A stretch of DNA of 33,555 bases from positions 1,005,033 through 1,038,587 of the forward strand of contig CABFPE010000212.1 of assembly GCA_900660155.1 (NCBI GenBank), in the 5' to 3' direction. Positions 1 through 10,724 of the stretch are shown here, piece after piece (positions within the stretch are counted from its first letter, which is position 1; each line of letters begins with the position of its first letter). The notes under the pieces are model-generated. The model worked only from the letters and a program-made list of their open reading frames with translations. It did no database searches and had not been told where the DNA came from. This DNA comes from Hofstenia miamia. Taxonomy: Eukaryota; Xenacoelomorpha; Acoela; Hofsteniidae. The position numbers and the translations under genes are program-made.

Positions 1-510
1 GTCTTTATTAACCATAACCTGAATTGGACCTTTCACATTACCAGTAAGCTTGCCAAAAGCGTTCGTGTCTTATACTATCTGAGAAGAAATGTACCGTTCA
101 ATGTACCGCAGACATCGAAGCTGAATCTTTATCGTTCCTGTGTGCTTAGCGTACTTTTATACAACTCACAGATTTGGAGTCCGTCTATTACTTGTTTACG
201 GAAGCTCGAAAATTTCAACCGAAAATGCCTAAATTGGGTCTCAGGCTGCAAGTCGTACAGTGATTCTCTTCTGAAAACCAGTACTTCGCCGATTTGCTAT
301 GACTTGGTTTATAGAGATATTACTATGTTCTTCAAACTTCTGAATGGTTTTTACGATACTGATCCATTTGAGTTCATATCTTACCGCCTTCTATTTGGAG
401 TGTCATAATTCTTGTTGTCGAACTTAATTTCTCTTTTCTTTTTTGTACACATAGATAAAAATCCCTATATACAAAGGGTAATTAAGCCTTTTTGTTGTTG
501 TTGTTGTTGT
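1..510 (+). mobile_element. 3' end of a non-LTR retrotransposon (LINE), cut by the window edge
   Basis: Frame 1 is open from base 1 to the stop at 406-408 (135 codons), so the coding part begins outside the window. The translation has the look of the segment after the reverse transcriptase active site in CR1/Jockey/I-type elements: an opening FINHNLNW, then YRSCVLSVLLYNSQIW, then KLENFNRKCLNWV and a C-terminal YRDITMFFKLLNG. About 100 bases of 3' untranslated sequence follow, ending in a (TTG)n run at 493-510, the kind of simple-repeat tail many LINEs carry. The exact clade is not decided. No catalytic motif is inside the window. It is a different family from the LINE copies further right. 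Confidence 0.75.
493..510 (+). repeat. (TTG)n simple-repeat tail of the LINE
   Basis: About six TTG units lie directly after the LINE 3' untranslated region. This is read as the element's 3' terminus, with flanking DNA starting near 511. Confidence 0.6.
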
Positions 511-739
511 ATAAAAAAAGGGCTGAACGCAATGCGTTATAAAAATGGCAAATCAATTAGATGTGTTACCTGTAATTAAAAATTCGATTGAGTATTTAAT
601 TAACAAATTACAAATTTATAAAAATAGTGTAAAAATCAGCTTGATGCGGTATTAAATTAACTCAGTTCCCAAATATGCGATAGGAAAAAACCCTCTAAAT
701 CATAAAAATGCTGGTCAGGTGTGCGGGGCACACCTCGGA

Positions 740-1156
740 CATAAAGAGAATACACCTCTGCTCCTGGCCACAGCGCCAAAATTGTGGAAACAGTGGATTG
801 CATCACAAGACTTTCGGCTGCTTGAGAACGGGCAGGAAACTCCCCAGACTTCAACGTCATAGAAAATTGCTGACATCACATTAAAGAGCAAATTAAAGTG
901 GTATGGTGCACACAGATTACTGATGATTATTGTAGAAAGCTGATCGAGTCAATGTCAAATCGCATTGCTGCGTGTTTGGCCAATAATGGCGGACATACAA
1001 AATATTAGTGTTTTTCTGAATTAACTATTTACTTTCTGCACGGTGTTAGCATATTATTTCTACATTATGTTATATTGTTTCTACATTGCGTTTTTTAGTG
1101 TAAAATACACAAATTTCTAAATTTGGAAAGTGTTCCCAAACTTTTGCCCAGTACTG
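740..1156 (+). pseudogene. Decayed Tc1-like transposase C-terminus with 3' terminal repeat
   Basis: Frame 1 from 832 to the stop at 1006-1008 reads GNSPDFNVIENC, a stop, then HHIKEQIK and ends SMSNRIAACLANNGGHTKY. This matches the last catalytic block (SPDLNPIENxW) and the C-terminal tail ending TKY of Tc1/mariner transposases. The tryptophan after IENC is a TGA stop, and the preceding part (QWIASQDFRLLE) lies in another frame, so there is at least one frameshift. Downstream the sequence ends in AAACTTTTGCCCAGTACTG at about 1138-1156, followed by TA, which looks like a Tc1-type terminal repeat next to its TA target. The 5' half and the left terminal repeat are not seen. It is non-functional. 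Confidence 0.85.
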
Positions 1157-1183
1157 TATATATATATATATATATATATATAA
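1157..1183. repeat. (TA)n microsatellite
   Basis: An uninterrupted run of TA dinucleotides starts exactly where the Tc1-type terminal repeat ends. It may have grown from the TA target duplication of that element. Confidence 0.9.
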
Positions 1184-2841
1184 ATATTCAAACTCTTATA
1201 GCGTTCAAAACTTGAATAGTTGCTTTTTTCTCTTTTTTAAATTTTTGTGGGATTTTTAAACGTCTCATTTTCAAAAACATTTTTACATTTTAAAATAATC
1301 AAATATTTAATTGTATTTACATACATATTTATCATTTACAATAAGAGTTTGAGTATTAAATAGTTACTAAAAAATTGTAAATTATAAAATTTGTTGCCAT
1401 AATGATCTGTTTGTACCTAAACTATTGCGCCATACAATTCCTGTTTGTGAAGGTTGGAGGTTGTATTTTTACAATGTGTAATAGCTATTGTTTAGGGTAG
1501 TTACCTTAATACAGGAAAAGTCTGCAAGGATTAAGGAATCAAAAATTTCCAAGGATTGGTTTATGCCGTTTAAAGCAAATATATGTAAGTGTATTCCATT
1601 ATTACATGTTCAATATTGCTTTAGTCTAATGTGTTTAATGCTTACATGTGAAATGAACTAAATGTGTGTTTTGACAAATTTTTAGGGGTTTGTTTATAAA
1701 CTACATAACTGATTTGTCAGGATCAACGGACTCTGATACATAAACATTGTTTCTACGCAACTATCTATATGACGTCATTTGGACCCTATACTAAGAATCT
1801 AAATTTTTCAATATCTTATAGACTGGCGTTGCTGTACTTTAGGGGACCCAGTTTGAGTGACGTCATAAAATGGGTATTAAACTCTAACCTTAATCCTAAC
1901 CCTACTCCCCAACCATTGCAATTATATTGCATTTCATCTTGTTGATTAATTTTTTGCAAAACACCCAAGTTTTGGGTGAGGGATTGGGGTTACAATAACG
2001 CCCTGTAGTACAATGATGTAGACTGCATAAGGATAGTTTCCTTCTTGTGTGCTGAATTTGTATGGCATCGGTGCTGTTTCAAAGAGTTTTATTCAACTGT
2101 TGCAAGTGTCGCTAAAATTAACACGTAGTTGGACTTCAACCTGATTTCCATCCTAAGGAAATTTAATTGCAAAGTCCATGCTTGCTTATTATTGGAAATA
2201 CGTCATCCATATTCACTTCATTTCCTTCAACAATGAATTCACCAATTTCGTAGTTTAGCATATTCTTTCAAGGTCATTTTTGACTTAGGTTTCGCCTTTG
2301 ATAACCTAGAATCCTGATTTTTGAAAGCGGTTTTTGAGTGAATTGCGAGAAACTTCTCCTAATCTGTTTTCAACATATGCATTGTCAATAAGAAATTTAT
2401 ATTCCCAGGATCATGCCCATGTCAATGACTGTAAACAAAATTTATTATTAAAATGCAATAAGCCGAGGAAGTTTACAATAACCTTAATAGAATTGGTTAA
2501 TTGTCATTTGGATTTTTTCCTTTTAAATCGTCCTTTAAATATTGAGTATTGTGCTATTTTGAGCTACCAGTGGCGAAATATTTTACTGCCCTATTTTGAG
2601 TATTACGCTATTCTAATGGGATATCCAACTAAGGTTTACTCTATCGGATGAAATTCGCTTTCAGCAACATACTTCCATATAGATTAATTATATGTTTAGC
2701 TTTACAATACAGTGTTCCTTATTCGGAAATCTGCACTCGTGAAAGAGCCAAAGGATTATCAGATTTTATGACAAATTCAGTTAATCAGAATTTTTCTGTT
2801 TTGCATGAGCAAAGTAATTTTATAATTGGACGTCAAAAGAA
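1184..2841. other. Intergenic DNA upstream of eIF5
   Basis: AT-rich DNA without a recognisable gene. Two open frames at 2334-2651 and 2648-2908 have no known domain. The second overlaps the eIF5 start in another frame, and neither looks coding. The eIF5 promoter and 5' untranslated region must lie in the right part of this stretch, but I see no clear TATA box or 5' exon boundary. The fold-back at 1768-1867 is listed separately. Confidence 0.6.
1768..1867. repeat. Imperfect fold-back with two TGACGTCA palindromes
   Basis: The palindrome TGACGTCA occurs at 1770-1777 and 1858-1865. The flanks are imperfectly inverted: ATGACGTCATTTGGACCC on the left against ATGACGTCACTCAAACTGGG when the right side is read on the minus strand. 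This gives a roughly 100-bp fold-back, about 1 kb upstream of eIF5. It could be a short MITE remnant. TGACGTCA is also the CREB/ATF binding consensus, but nothing here shows that it is used. Confidence 0.4.
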
Positions 2842-5800
2842 ATGTCTGTCAACGTCAATCGAGAAGTCACCGATAACTTCTATCGTTACAAGATGCCGAA
2901 ACTCGTAGCTAAAGTATCAAAAGTTTATTTTTTAAATGTTCATTTGATTTTTAGGTTGAAGGGAAAGGAAATGGAATAAAAACCGTTTTAGTCAATTTGG
3001 TTGATATCGCAAAAGCTCTTGGAAGACCTCCTAGTTGTATGTATTTCCATATTTGTTGTATATTTTAGGAATGTCTGGAATAAATTTATTTTCTAAGGTA
3101 TTGAATTTCATTTTACCGTATTTTAGATCCATGCAAATATTTTGGTTGCGAACTTGGTGCCCAGACTCAGATGGACCTTAAAGCAGAACGATTTATTGTA
3201 AATGGTTCCCATGAAGCTAATAGATTGCAAGACATGTTAGATGGTTTCATTCGAAGATTTGTTCTCTGTCCTAATTGCGATAATCCAGAGACTGACTTGG
3301 TTCCGTGTGCTAAAAAGGTTTTATTGGTTTTTTATTTGAATTTTATCGTATGTTTAGAAAATAAATCGTGTTTGTAAAGCATGTGGACATCAGCAGTTTC
3401 TAGAAAATACCCATAAGTTATGTACATTCATAATAAATCATCCACCAGAGATTAATTCCAAGACTGGTCCTGTTCGTTCTGAACGGAAAAAGGTTTCTAT
3501 TTGTGTAGTTTACGTTGTTTTATATTATTATTTAGAAGACAGGAAGTGACGATGGAAGCGCAGATGATGATAACGCATCTGTAGAGCAAAATGGTGGGGA
3601 TAATTATGAGCATAACGAAGAGCATTTGGTTAACCAAGATTGGTCGGAAGATACAAGTGCTGCTGCTGTAGCAAAACGAATGAGTTCCTTGTCTAAGGGA
3701 GCAAAAGAACTTACTTTATTGGATTCAAATTTAGAGAAAACCCAAGTCGAAAAGCTCGAGTTATTTAACGATTTTGTAAAGGTTGGAGTTTCTATATGAA
3801 TATGCATGAATTTTTAATTGGACTTTCGCTGTCAATTTATTTTATATTATGCCAATAACTTTTAAATCGATTATTGTGTGAAATGTTAGATTTATACATC
3901 ATTTCTGTAAATATTTAACTCTTTCTTTTAGGAGAAAAAAGATAAAAACGAGGTGTTGTCAAATATAAAACTCATATTCATGGAGGCCAACAAACTTGAT
4001 GTAAAAGATAAGGCCTGTCTTGTACTTGTTAGTGCATTGTTTACCGATCAAGTTGTAAATGAAATAGAAAAATATCGTCCACTTTTCCTTCGGGTAACTA
4101 ATATTCTCTTTACGTAGACTATTTTTGTTTAGTTTTGTTATGAGAAGGTGACAAACGATATTACTCGACAAAATCAACGAGCAATGCGTTATGTATTGGG
4201 CGGTTTGGAGCAATTGGTCGCTAAGCATTCGAGTATGCTTCTACCTCGAGTTGCCAGCATTTTCAAAGCATTCTACGATAATGATATTTTATCGGAGGAA
4301 GTTTTAACAAGTTGGGCTGCCAAGGTGATTTTTTGTATTGTCTCTTATTTGCAATTATATCACTTGTTATTTTTTAACAAGCATAAACATTGCATAAATT
4401 AAAGTATGTATTTTTTACATCCTACATATGTTTATAAGTTGTATAAGCGGTTGTGCTCCGTCACGTCGAACTCGATTGCAAAGTTTAGTTTCATCGGAGT
4501 AAACATTTATAAAATCAAGCCGACGTCTTTCTAGACCACCTGGGTTAAAACTATACTCAAAATCAAAACTAAATTTTATCCGTTTAATGAAACCATTAAG
4601 CACATTAAGCTGGTGTATTTCGGTTAGAAAGATGATTTCATTTTTGGCTTGTAATTTTATTTTATATCTTAAACTGCTGCAGTTGTCTGCGGGATATTCA
4701 TTTTTAAATATTTTTGTAAAAAAAATTGCGAGATTGCGCTATATTGAATACGCATGCAAGCATTGTATGATTGTCATTTCTTTTCAAAATATATATATAT
4801 ACATATATATTGGCCGCGACTGATTACATGTGTATTTTTGTAGGTTATTGAGGCATTCTTTATATTTAGTACATTTGAAGATAAAAAACCGAAAATTTTT
4901 ATTTGACATCTTTGTATCATGTCCTCCTTAATCTCAAGCGGTTTATAATTTCTGAAGTACTTCCTCCATCTTCCCGACGCTCTTAAAGCCATTATTATTT
5001 GTGTACACAAGCCGTTTTTATGGGTGTGATGCGCAGTGTCGCAATAGCAATTTGCATAACTGCGGTAGTATGTGTTACAGTTAAAACATTCAGTAGTATC
5101 AAAATTTTAAATCAATTTGTGTTCATTTGTTGTAAATCGGATGTCATGTAGGGATGAAATCCGGATTGTAAATCGAATATACCGGATAACTCCGGAAAAT
5201 TTGACTGTCGGATACCGCGTGTTATATTTACTGAAGAGCAACCTCAATTAATATCGACCTCTCTCGGATGACAATAAATGTTTAGGCGCATTCAGTATAC
5301 ATAGACATATTGTCAAATCAACGCCCTCATGTCAGAAAAATTTATTCGATTGCATTTTTGAATCTGTTTATCTCGGAATATGTTATCTGGTAAGATTCGT
5401 TAAGCAAGTTCATAATGTTTGATGTTACCAAAATTATTGTTTATCATTTCTCTTAATCAATTCAGCTTACAATAACCTAGTAATTTAGGATATTTTCGAA
5501 TCACAGTTAATAAAACTATCAATAATTTGTAATTTTAGCATATTTAATTAAAGGTGTAAACCATTCACTAAAATTGGGGGCGCCACATTAACCAAATACA
5601 TCAGTAATCGACGTCATTAACCTCATGAGTTTTGATACATAAACCCTAAAAATTACGAAACATCTCAAGAAACGACTGAGTTAGACGTGCTCTAATTAAA
5701 AGTGCTCAATACCCTGTTAAAATTTTTGGTATTTGCAGTGGATTCCTGTTAGTTGGTTAGCGACAACTGGAATATTTTTTTGATGTTATTCATTATTTAC

Positions 5801-6514
5801 AAAATCGTTTTTAGCCTACCAAAAAATATGTTTCTCGAGATATGGCGCTGGCTATTCATGAGAAAGCTGCTCCATTGATTGCTTGGTTGGCTGAAGCTGA
5901 AGAGGAGTCAAGTGATGACGAGGACGATAATGAAGAAGTCAACGTTGAAGTAATATTTATACAAATTCGTTTTAATTGTATTAAACTAACTACAATTCCC
6001 TTTTATGCATAAGTTTATTTCTGTCAATCTAGGTATTGCTGTCTTTAAAATCATTTAACATACATGTATTTGCATATATTTTTTCTTAGAGAGAATTTTT
6101 TATTAAAATCGTGTAATGCTTCAGAATTCTGTAATCTAGACATTTAAAACATTTTCAATTATATGGAAAGTTATTCTTTGGAATTTTCCAATTGTTACTG
6201 TCCTGGTTTAATATAGCGAGCAGTTTATGCATCATTGGGCTAGTGGGCTTATGATGTGTTCATATTTTTATGTAAAAGTGCTGAAATCCATATGTCCTGC
6301 AATTTACTAATTAAGGCCGCATTGATTTCATGTAGTCATACATGTGCTGCGTTTGATCAAACGTTCGCCTTAGCATAAATTAGAAAATACATCTCTTTGA
6401 CTCGCCATACTTTAGTTTTCGAAGACTAGTATGCCGTACCAAATTAAGCAAGCACGGATTGAAGAACCAACTGTACAGGATGATGGTGAAGAAATCAATA
6501 TCGATGATATATAA
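2842..6514 (+). CDS. eIF5: Eukaryotic translation initiation factor 5 (eIF5), 9 exons, complete
   Basis: Exons: 2842-2913, 2955-3036, 3127-3317, 3358-3492, 3536-3781, 3932-4093, 4133-4324, 5815-5949 and 6425-6514. They join without a frame break to 434 codons plus TAA, close to the 431 aa of the human protein. eIF5 is the GTPase-activating protein for eIF2 in the 43S/48S initiation complex and also bridges eIF2-beta, eIF3 and eIF1. The N-terminal domain starts [18 protein letters not shown] and keeps the GAP arginine (Arg15). The zinc-ribbon cysteines are C99, C102, C121 and C124. The linker holds an acidic DWSED (about residue 199). The C-terminal W2/HEAT domain ends in [15 protein letters not shown] (Trp about 384), the acidic aromatic box that binds eIF2-beta. 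The start has A at -3. Introns are GT-AG, mostly 39-150 nt, except introns 7 (1490 nt) and 8 (475 nt). The last acceptor (CGAAG before 6425) was chosen because it keeps frame; it is the least certain junction. Confidence 0.96.
4325..5814 (+). other. Large intron 7 of eIF5
   Basis: This intron starts GTGATTTTT and ends CGTTTTTAG, and is far longer than its 39-150-nt predecessors. It contains a short AT-dinucleotide run near 4788-4810 and short open frames with no recognisable product. The size contrast suggests old inserted DNA, but I see no terminal repeats or target duplication that would define an element. Confidence 0.7.
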
Positions 6515-7242
6515 AGCAAAACTTTTCTTTAATTTTTGCTTGGTTTATCCCTTAATACTTGCAGCTAAAATTGTATTGCATGTGTAATAATATATTCGAT
6601 TGTCTTTTACAAAGCATACTAAATATATTAAGCATTGTTTTAAAATTTCTTCGAAAGTTTACGCCTGAGTTTAAGTATGCTGACAATGTTTTAGCATTTT
6701 TATTTTTTAATATTTCGAATTTTTTGAGAGAATCTACTTTTTAACAATTTTTTTAGATTAAAGGTATATAGCTTTACTATTTTTTATTCAATGGAAATAA
6801 ATATGGAATGAATTTACATTGCATATTTTGTAAATAAACAACTCTATAATTCATGAAATAATTTACTGTAAACAAGGGATTTAACTCAATTTTAGATTTA
6901 TAATTTTGCTTTAAACATTTCATCTTTACAGTCCTACAAAAAATATTTGAAATCAAATAAATTGACAGTCACGTAATCTCGCATAATGTAGTTTTACTAA
7001 ACTTGAATAAAGAGCTTGGTACGAATTTTATAAATTTGTTTTGTAACTGCTATTAATTTGTTCAGGTAGTGTCACTTACATTTGAAAATAAAGTTGTTTT
7101 CCACTGCTAGCTAAAAACTTTTCATAAACTGCTATTGATATTCAATTTGAACATCAGCCCTACAATTAAAAACTATTACGTAGTTATTGGCTGATTTTGA
7201 AAGATGCTTTTTGATTTTTTGGAAAATTATTTCGAGTTTGCT
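6515..7242 (+). other. eIF5 3' untranslated region and flank
   Basis: AT-rich DNA without recognisable coding content. The short open frame at 6559-6744 has no known domain. The 3' untranslated region presumably ends at one of the AATAAA motifs. The right edge is the 8-bp target duplication of the hAT MITE. Confidence 0.5.
6796..6838 (+). terminator. Candidate polyadenylation signals of eIF5
   Basis: AATAAA occurs at 6796-6801 and 6833-6838, about 280-320 bases after the eIF5 stop codon. A further AATAAA lies near 7004. In DNA this AT-rich such hexamers are common by chance, so only position supports the call. Confidence 0.35.
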
Positions 7243-7722
7243 CAGCGTTGACCAGTTAAATTAATTTAACTATTTTTCACCAGTTAAACTATTTTCATTT
7301 AACTGAATAGTTTAACTATTTACAAATTGAGACTGAGAGAATAGGTAAGAGATTGTCTGCATAAAAAATGCTTAGCCCGTTGGCGACAAGAGTGTGCAAA
7401 CGTAGCTTCGCGGGAGAGGCATAACTGGTGCAATAAAAACAGAATTTCTTCAATGCTTCAGAATTATTTAACTATTCAGAATTAAAGTAAAATATAACAA
7501 ACGCTAATCGGTGAAATTCTAAAATCACATCAATTTCGAATGAAATTTTATCATCGTATCCAACCATTATCAAATGAGTTTTCAATTTTCAGTCGATTTT
7601 TAGTCTAATATGATGCTTTTAAAAAACTTCGTTTTCATTTTAACTAAATAGTTAAACTATTGAAATGAATTAATTTAACTATAACTAATTGGTTAAACTA
7701 TTAGTTTAATTGGTCATCACTG
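7243..7722. mobile_element. Non-autonomous hAT element (MITE), 480 bp, perfect 8-bp target duplication
   Basis: The element begins CAGCGTTGACCAGTTAAATT and ends AATTGGTCATCACTG, so its termini are inverted repeats (CAGCGTTGACCAGTTAAA against CAGTGATGACCAATTAAA). It is flanked by the identical octamer AGTTTGCT at 7235-7242 and 7723-7730. Ends of the form CAGNGNTGNCCA plus an 8-bp duplication are the signature of hAT (Ac/Tam3-like) transposons. There is no transposase inside. Both subterminal regions are packed with variants of TTAACTATT and AGTTAAACTATT in both orientations; such subterminal repeats are usual transposase contact sites in hAT elements. The intact duplication suggests an insertion that is not very old. 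Confidence 0.9.
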
Positions 7723-7730
7723 AGTTTGCT

Positions 7731-8294
7731 GATGTTTTGTTTAAAACGGCGTAGTTAACGTATCAGTTTAGGGTACGGGGCTTTTGTTTTAAGATCGAAT
7801 ATAGAGGACTCCACACTGAAAACATGAAATATGAGCTAAATTCAAATTATAATCAACAACTGAAGAAACCAATAAGTCTAATACAATTTATCAAATAAAG
7901 TACACCTGTTCTAAAGATTATATTGGTTTTTCTAGTAGACACCTATCAAGAAATTACAGAACATAAGACCAGTTCTAGTATATCTAATTATCTAAGTAAA
8001 TGTGGACTAAATTTTGAAACAATAATATTACATCAAGTACAGGTTATTTAAAAATTATTGAGATTATTTTTATAAAATCCTTCCAACCAAGTTTGAACAC
8101 AAAAGACTATATTTATAAATTAAGTTTACCACTTTTAAATTTTAGAAAATTATAATTGTAAAATCTAGTAAATGTAGAGGGAAATTATTTGTAAAGAAAC
8201 TGCCGATGATTTTGTAAGTTAAAATATATCTGCATGTTTTTAATAAGGTTAACTAAGCTCCTAAAAATGACACATAATTTTAATGTTGAATAAA
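7731..8294. other. Intergenic DNA, nothing recognised
   Basis: AT-rich sequence between the hAT MITE and the first alignable part of LINE copy A. Upstream LINE sequence too decayed to read may be present in its right end. Confidence 0.4.
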
Positions 8295-10500
8295 TGAAGA
8301 AAGGCATAACAACAAGATTCTGGGAAAAAATTAACAAAGCAAAAATAAAACATGGTTTACAAATAATCATGAACATTCTTGGTCAATTGATAATCTTAAA
8401 TTTAAACTATTCTGAACAGATAGACATGAAAATTTACATTACAATAAAACAAAAGGAGTAAATGTAATGTTGCTAATTAATAAAAACTTAAAACCTAAAC
8501 TTCAGAAAAACATTTCAACCAATAACACATATGAAAGTCTTTGGGTTGACATCCAAGACCCGCTTAATTATAATAGCAAACAGCTTCTGAATATATCATA
8601 TTGTCAAAACAGCTCATTTGAACAAATTCTTTGCTCAAATCGAAAATGACATCATTACTGCATTATTTCATAATACAAATATAATGTTAATGGGCGACTA
8701 AATTTTGAACTTTTTAAATATAGCAGGTTAATCTAAGCTACGAAATTTCATTTCAACTTTCAACATCTCACTAATAAATCAATGCATTCCATCCAGAATT
8801 TCTGCAAATAGTCAAACCTTGATTGATGATTTTATGGTTTCAGAAAATGATTCTATATAAATACATTTGCCCCTGAATTTCCCTATTCTGACCATTGCCT
8901 TATAATAACTTATTCTAATAAGCAAAGATTAAAAACCCACTTAAATCTTGGATAAAAATAAGAGAAAATGAGAAGAAAATGTCTTAAAACTTATAAATAA
9001 TTTAGAATCCAAACATTGGAGTAAAATTTACTCTTCACAAACACCCAATGAAATGATTAGCAACTTTAATAAAATTCTTTTATTCTATTTAGATATTTGT
9101 TGCCCTGAAAGGAAAACTTTTACTCTGAAAAAATTTGATGTGTCTAAAAGAGTTTCTAAGCCATGGATTGATACAAAATGCTTAGAGTTAATTGAACAAA
9201 AGANATTTCAACCAATAACACATATGAAAGTCTTTGGGTTGACATCCAAGACCCGCTTAATTATAATAGCAAACAGCTTCTGAATATATCATATTGTCAA
9301 AACAGCTCATTTGAACAAATTCTTTGCTCAAATCGAAAATGACATCATTACTGCATTATTTCATAATACAAATATAATGTTAATGGGCGACTAAATTTTG
9401 AACTTTTTAAATATAGCAGGTTAATCTAAGCTACGAAATTTCATTTCAACTTTCAACATCTCACTAATAAATCAATGCATTCCATCCAGAATTTCTGCAA
9501 ATAGTCAAACCTTGATTGATGATTTTATGGTTTCAGAAAATGATTCTATATAAATACATTTGCCCCTGAATTTCCCTATTCTGACCATTGCCTTATAATA
9601 ACTTATTCTAATAAGCAAAGATTAAAAACCCACTTAAATCTTGGATAAAAATAAGAGAAAATGAGAAGAAAATGTCTTAAAACTTATAAATAATTTAGAA
9701 TCCAAACATTGGAGTAAAATTTACTCTTCACAAACACCCAATGAAATGATTAGCAACTTTAATAAAATTCTTTTATTCTATTTAGATATTTGTTGCCCTG
9801 AAAGGAAAACTTTTACTCTGAAAAAATTTGATGTGTCTAAAAGAGTTTCTAAGCCATGGATTGATACAAAATGCTTAGAGTTAATTGAACAAAAGAAATC
9901 TAAATGTAAGGAATACAAAAATTCTGAAGCTGCAAACAAATATAATGCTTATAAAAATTCACGTAATTTGTGCAATATTTACCCATGAAAAGCCTATAAC
10001 AAATATTGCCGTTCTGAATATCAAAACATCTCTTCTCCGAAAGATAGGTGGTACTTTATAAATAGTTTATTAAATAGAAAACAAATAAAAATGAAAAGGT
10101 CGAAAAAATAATTTATAAAGGAAAGGTAATCACTAACAATAAGGTTATGAGTAACATATTTAATGAAGTATTTTGCAACTTAAACAATTTTGATGGAGTA
10201 AATACTCCCTTTAAGATCAATCAAGTTCAACCTATAGCCTCGCCCTTTTCTACAAATGATGCCATGTTAACAGCTAGCGAAAATTGGAGAAATAGCATAA
10301 ATATAGATGAGTGTTCAGCAGTTGCATGCTTAGATTTATCAAAAGCATTTAACTCTATCGACCACCAAATATTAATTAAAAAATAAAAATTCTGGGCTTT
10401 TCAGACAACAGTGCAGACCTAATAAGCAGTTATCTCCATAATCGCAAACAAAGAGTTAAGCTAAATGGAATTCTCTCTGACTGGATTTTTATTAAACATA
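8295..10500 (+). mobile_element. CR1/Jockey-like LINE, copy A: broken, 3'-truncated
   Basis: This stretch aligns by eye with copy C at 29680-32738. It holds the endonuclease region (TWFTNNHEHSW near 8352, then NVMLLINKNLKPKL and TYESLWVDIQDP), the middle region (LDICCPERK near 9090, VSKPWIDTKCLELIE) and the start of the reverse transcriptase (AVACLDLSKAFNSID near 10320). Relative to copy C it lacks about 120 residues before TNDAMLTASENW (junction near 10250), and homology stops at about 10500, just after SDWI. So the GVPQG and YADD parts are missing. There are several stops and frameshifts. The stretch 8512-9203 is repeated exactly after an N (separate entry), so the real element is about 690 bp shorter than it appears here. 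Confidence 0.85.
8512..9896 (+). other. Exact 692-bp direct repeat across a single N (likely assembly artefact)
   Basis: Bases 8512-9203 and 9205-9896 appear identical, with a constant offset of 693, and are separated only by one N at 9204. Every stop codon and frameshift of the decayed LINE is shared. The simplest reading is two contig ends that overlap by 692 bases and were abutted with an N rather than merged. A real, extremely recent tandem duplication is the alternative. Confidence 0.85.
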
Positions 10501-10724
10501 TAACAAGAAAATATATACATACATAGCTTCGATTGTGAAAAATTTATACATTTAATTGCTTACATTATCCATTTACTTATAATACGAAAACAAAGATTTT
10601 GTCCAAAAAAAAATGCTGATCTGTACATCGGCCCACTAAGAAAATAAAGTAAAAAATTGACAGATGAATTTAGTATTGATGCTAAGTAACTTGCTCTTTC
10701 TCCTAAGAGGATTATTGCCCTTCC

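Noticed and set aside
657..860. Minus-strand 67-codon open frame
   Set aside because: It is antisense to the Tc1 transposase relic, whose conserved motifs are on the plus strand.
2334..2908. Two plus-strand open frames just upstream of eIF5
   Set aside because: They have no domain, and the second overlaps the eIF5 start in another frame. Likely chance frames in untranslated DNA.
9053..9988. Two near-identical ORFs starting MISNFNKILLFYLDICC, suggesting a tandem gene pair
   Set aside because: Both are the same LINE segment seen twice because of the 692-bp contig overlap around the N at 9204.
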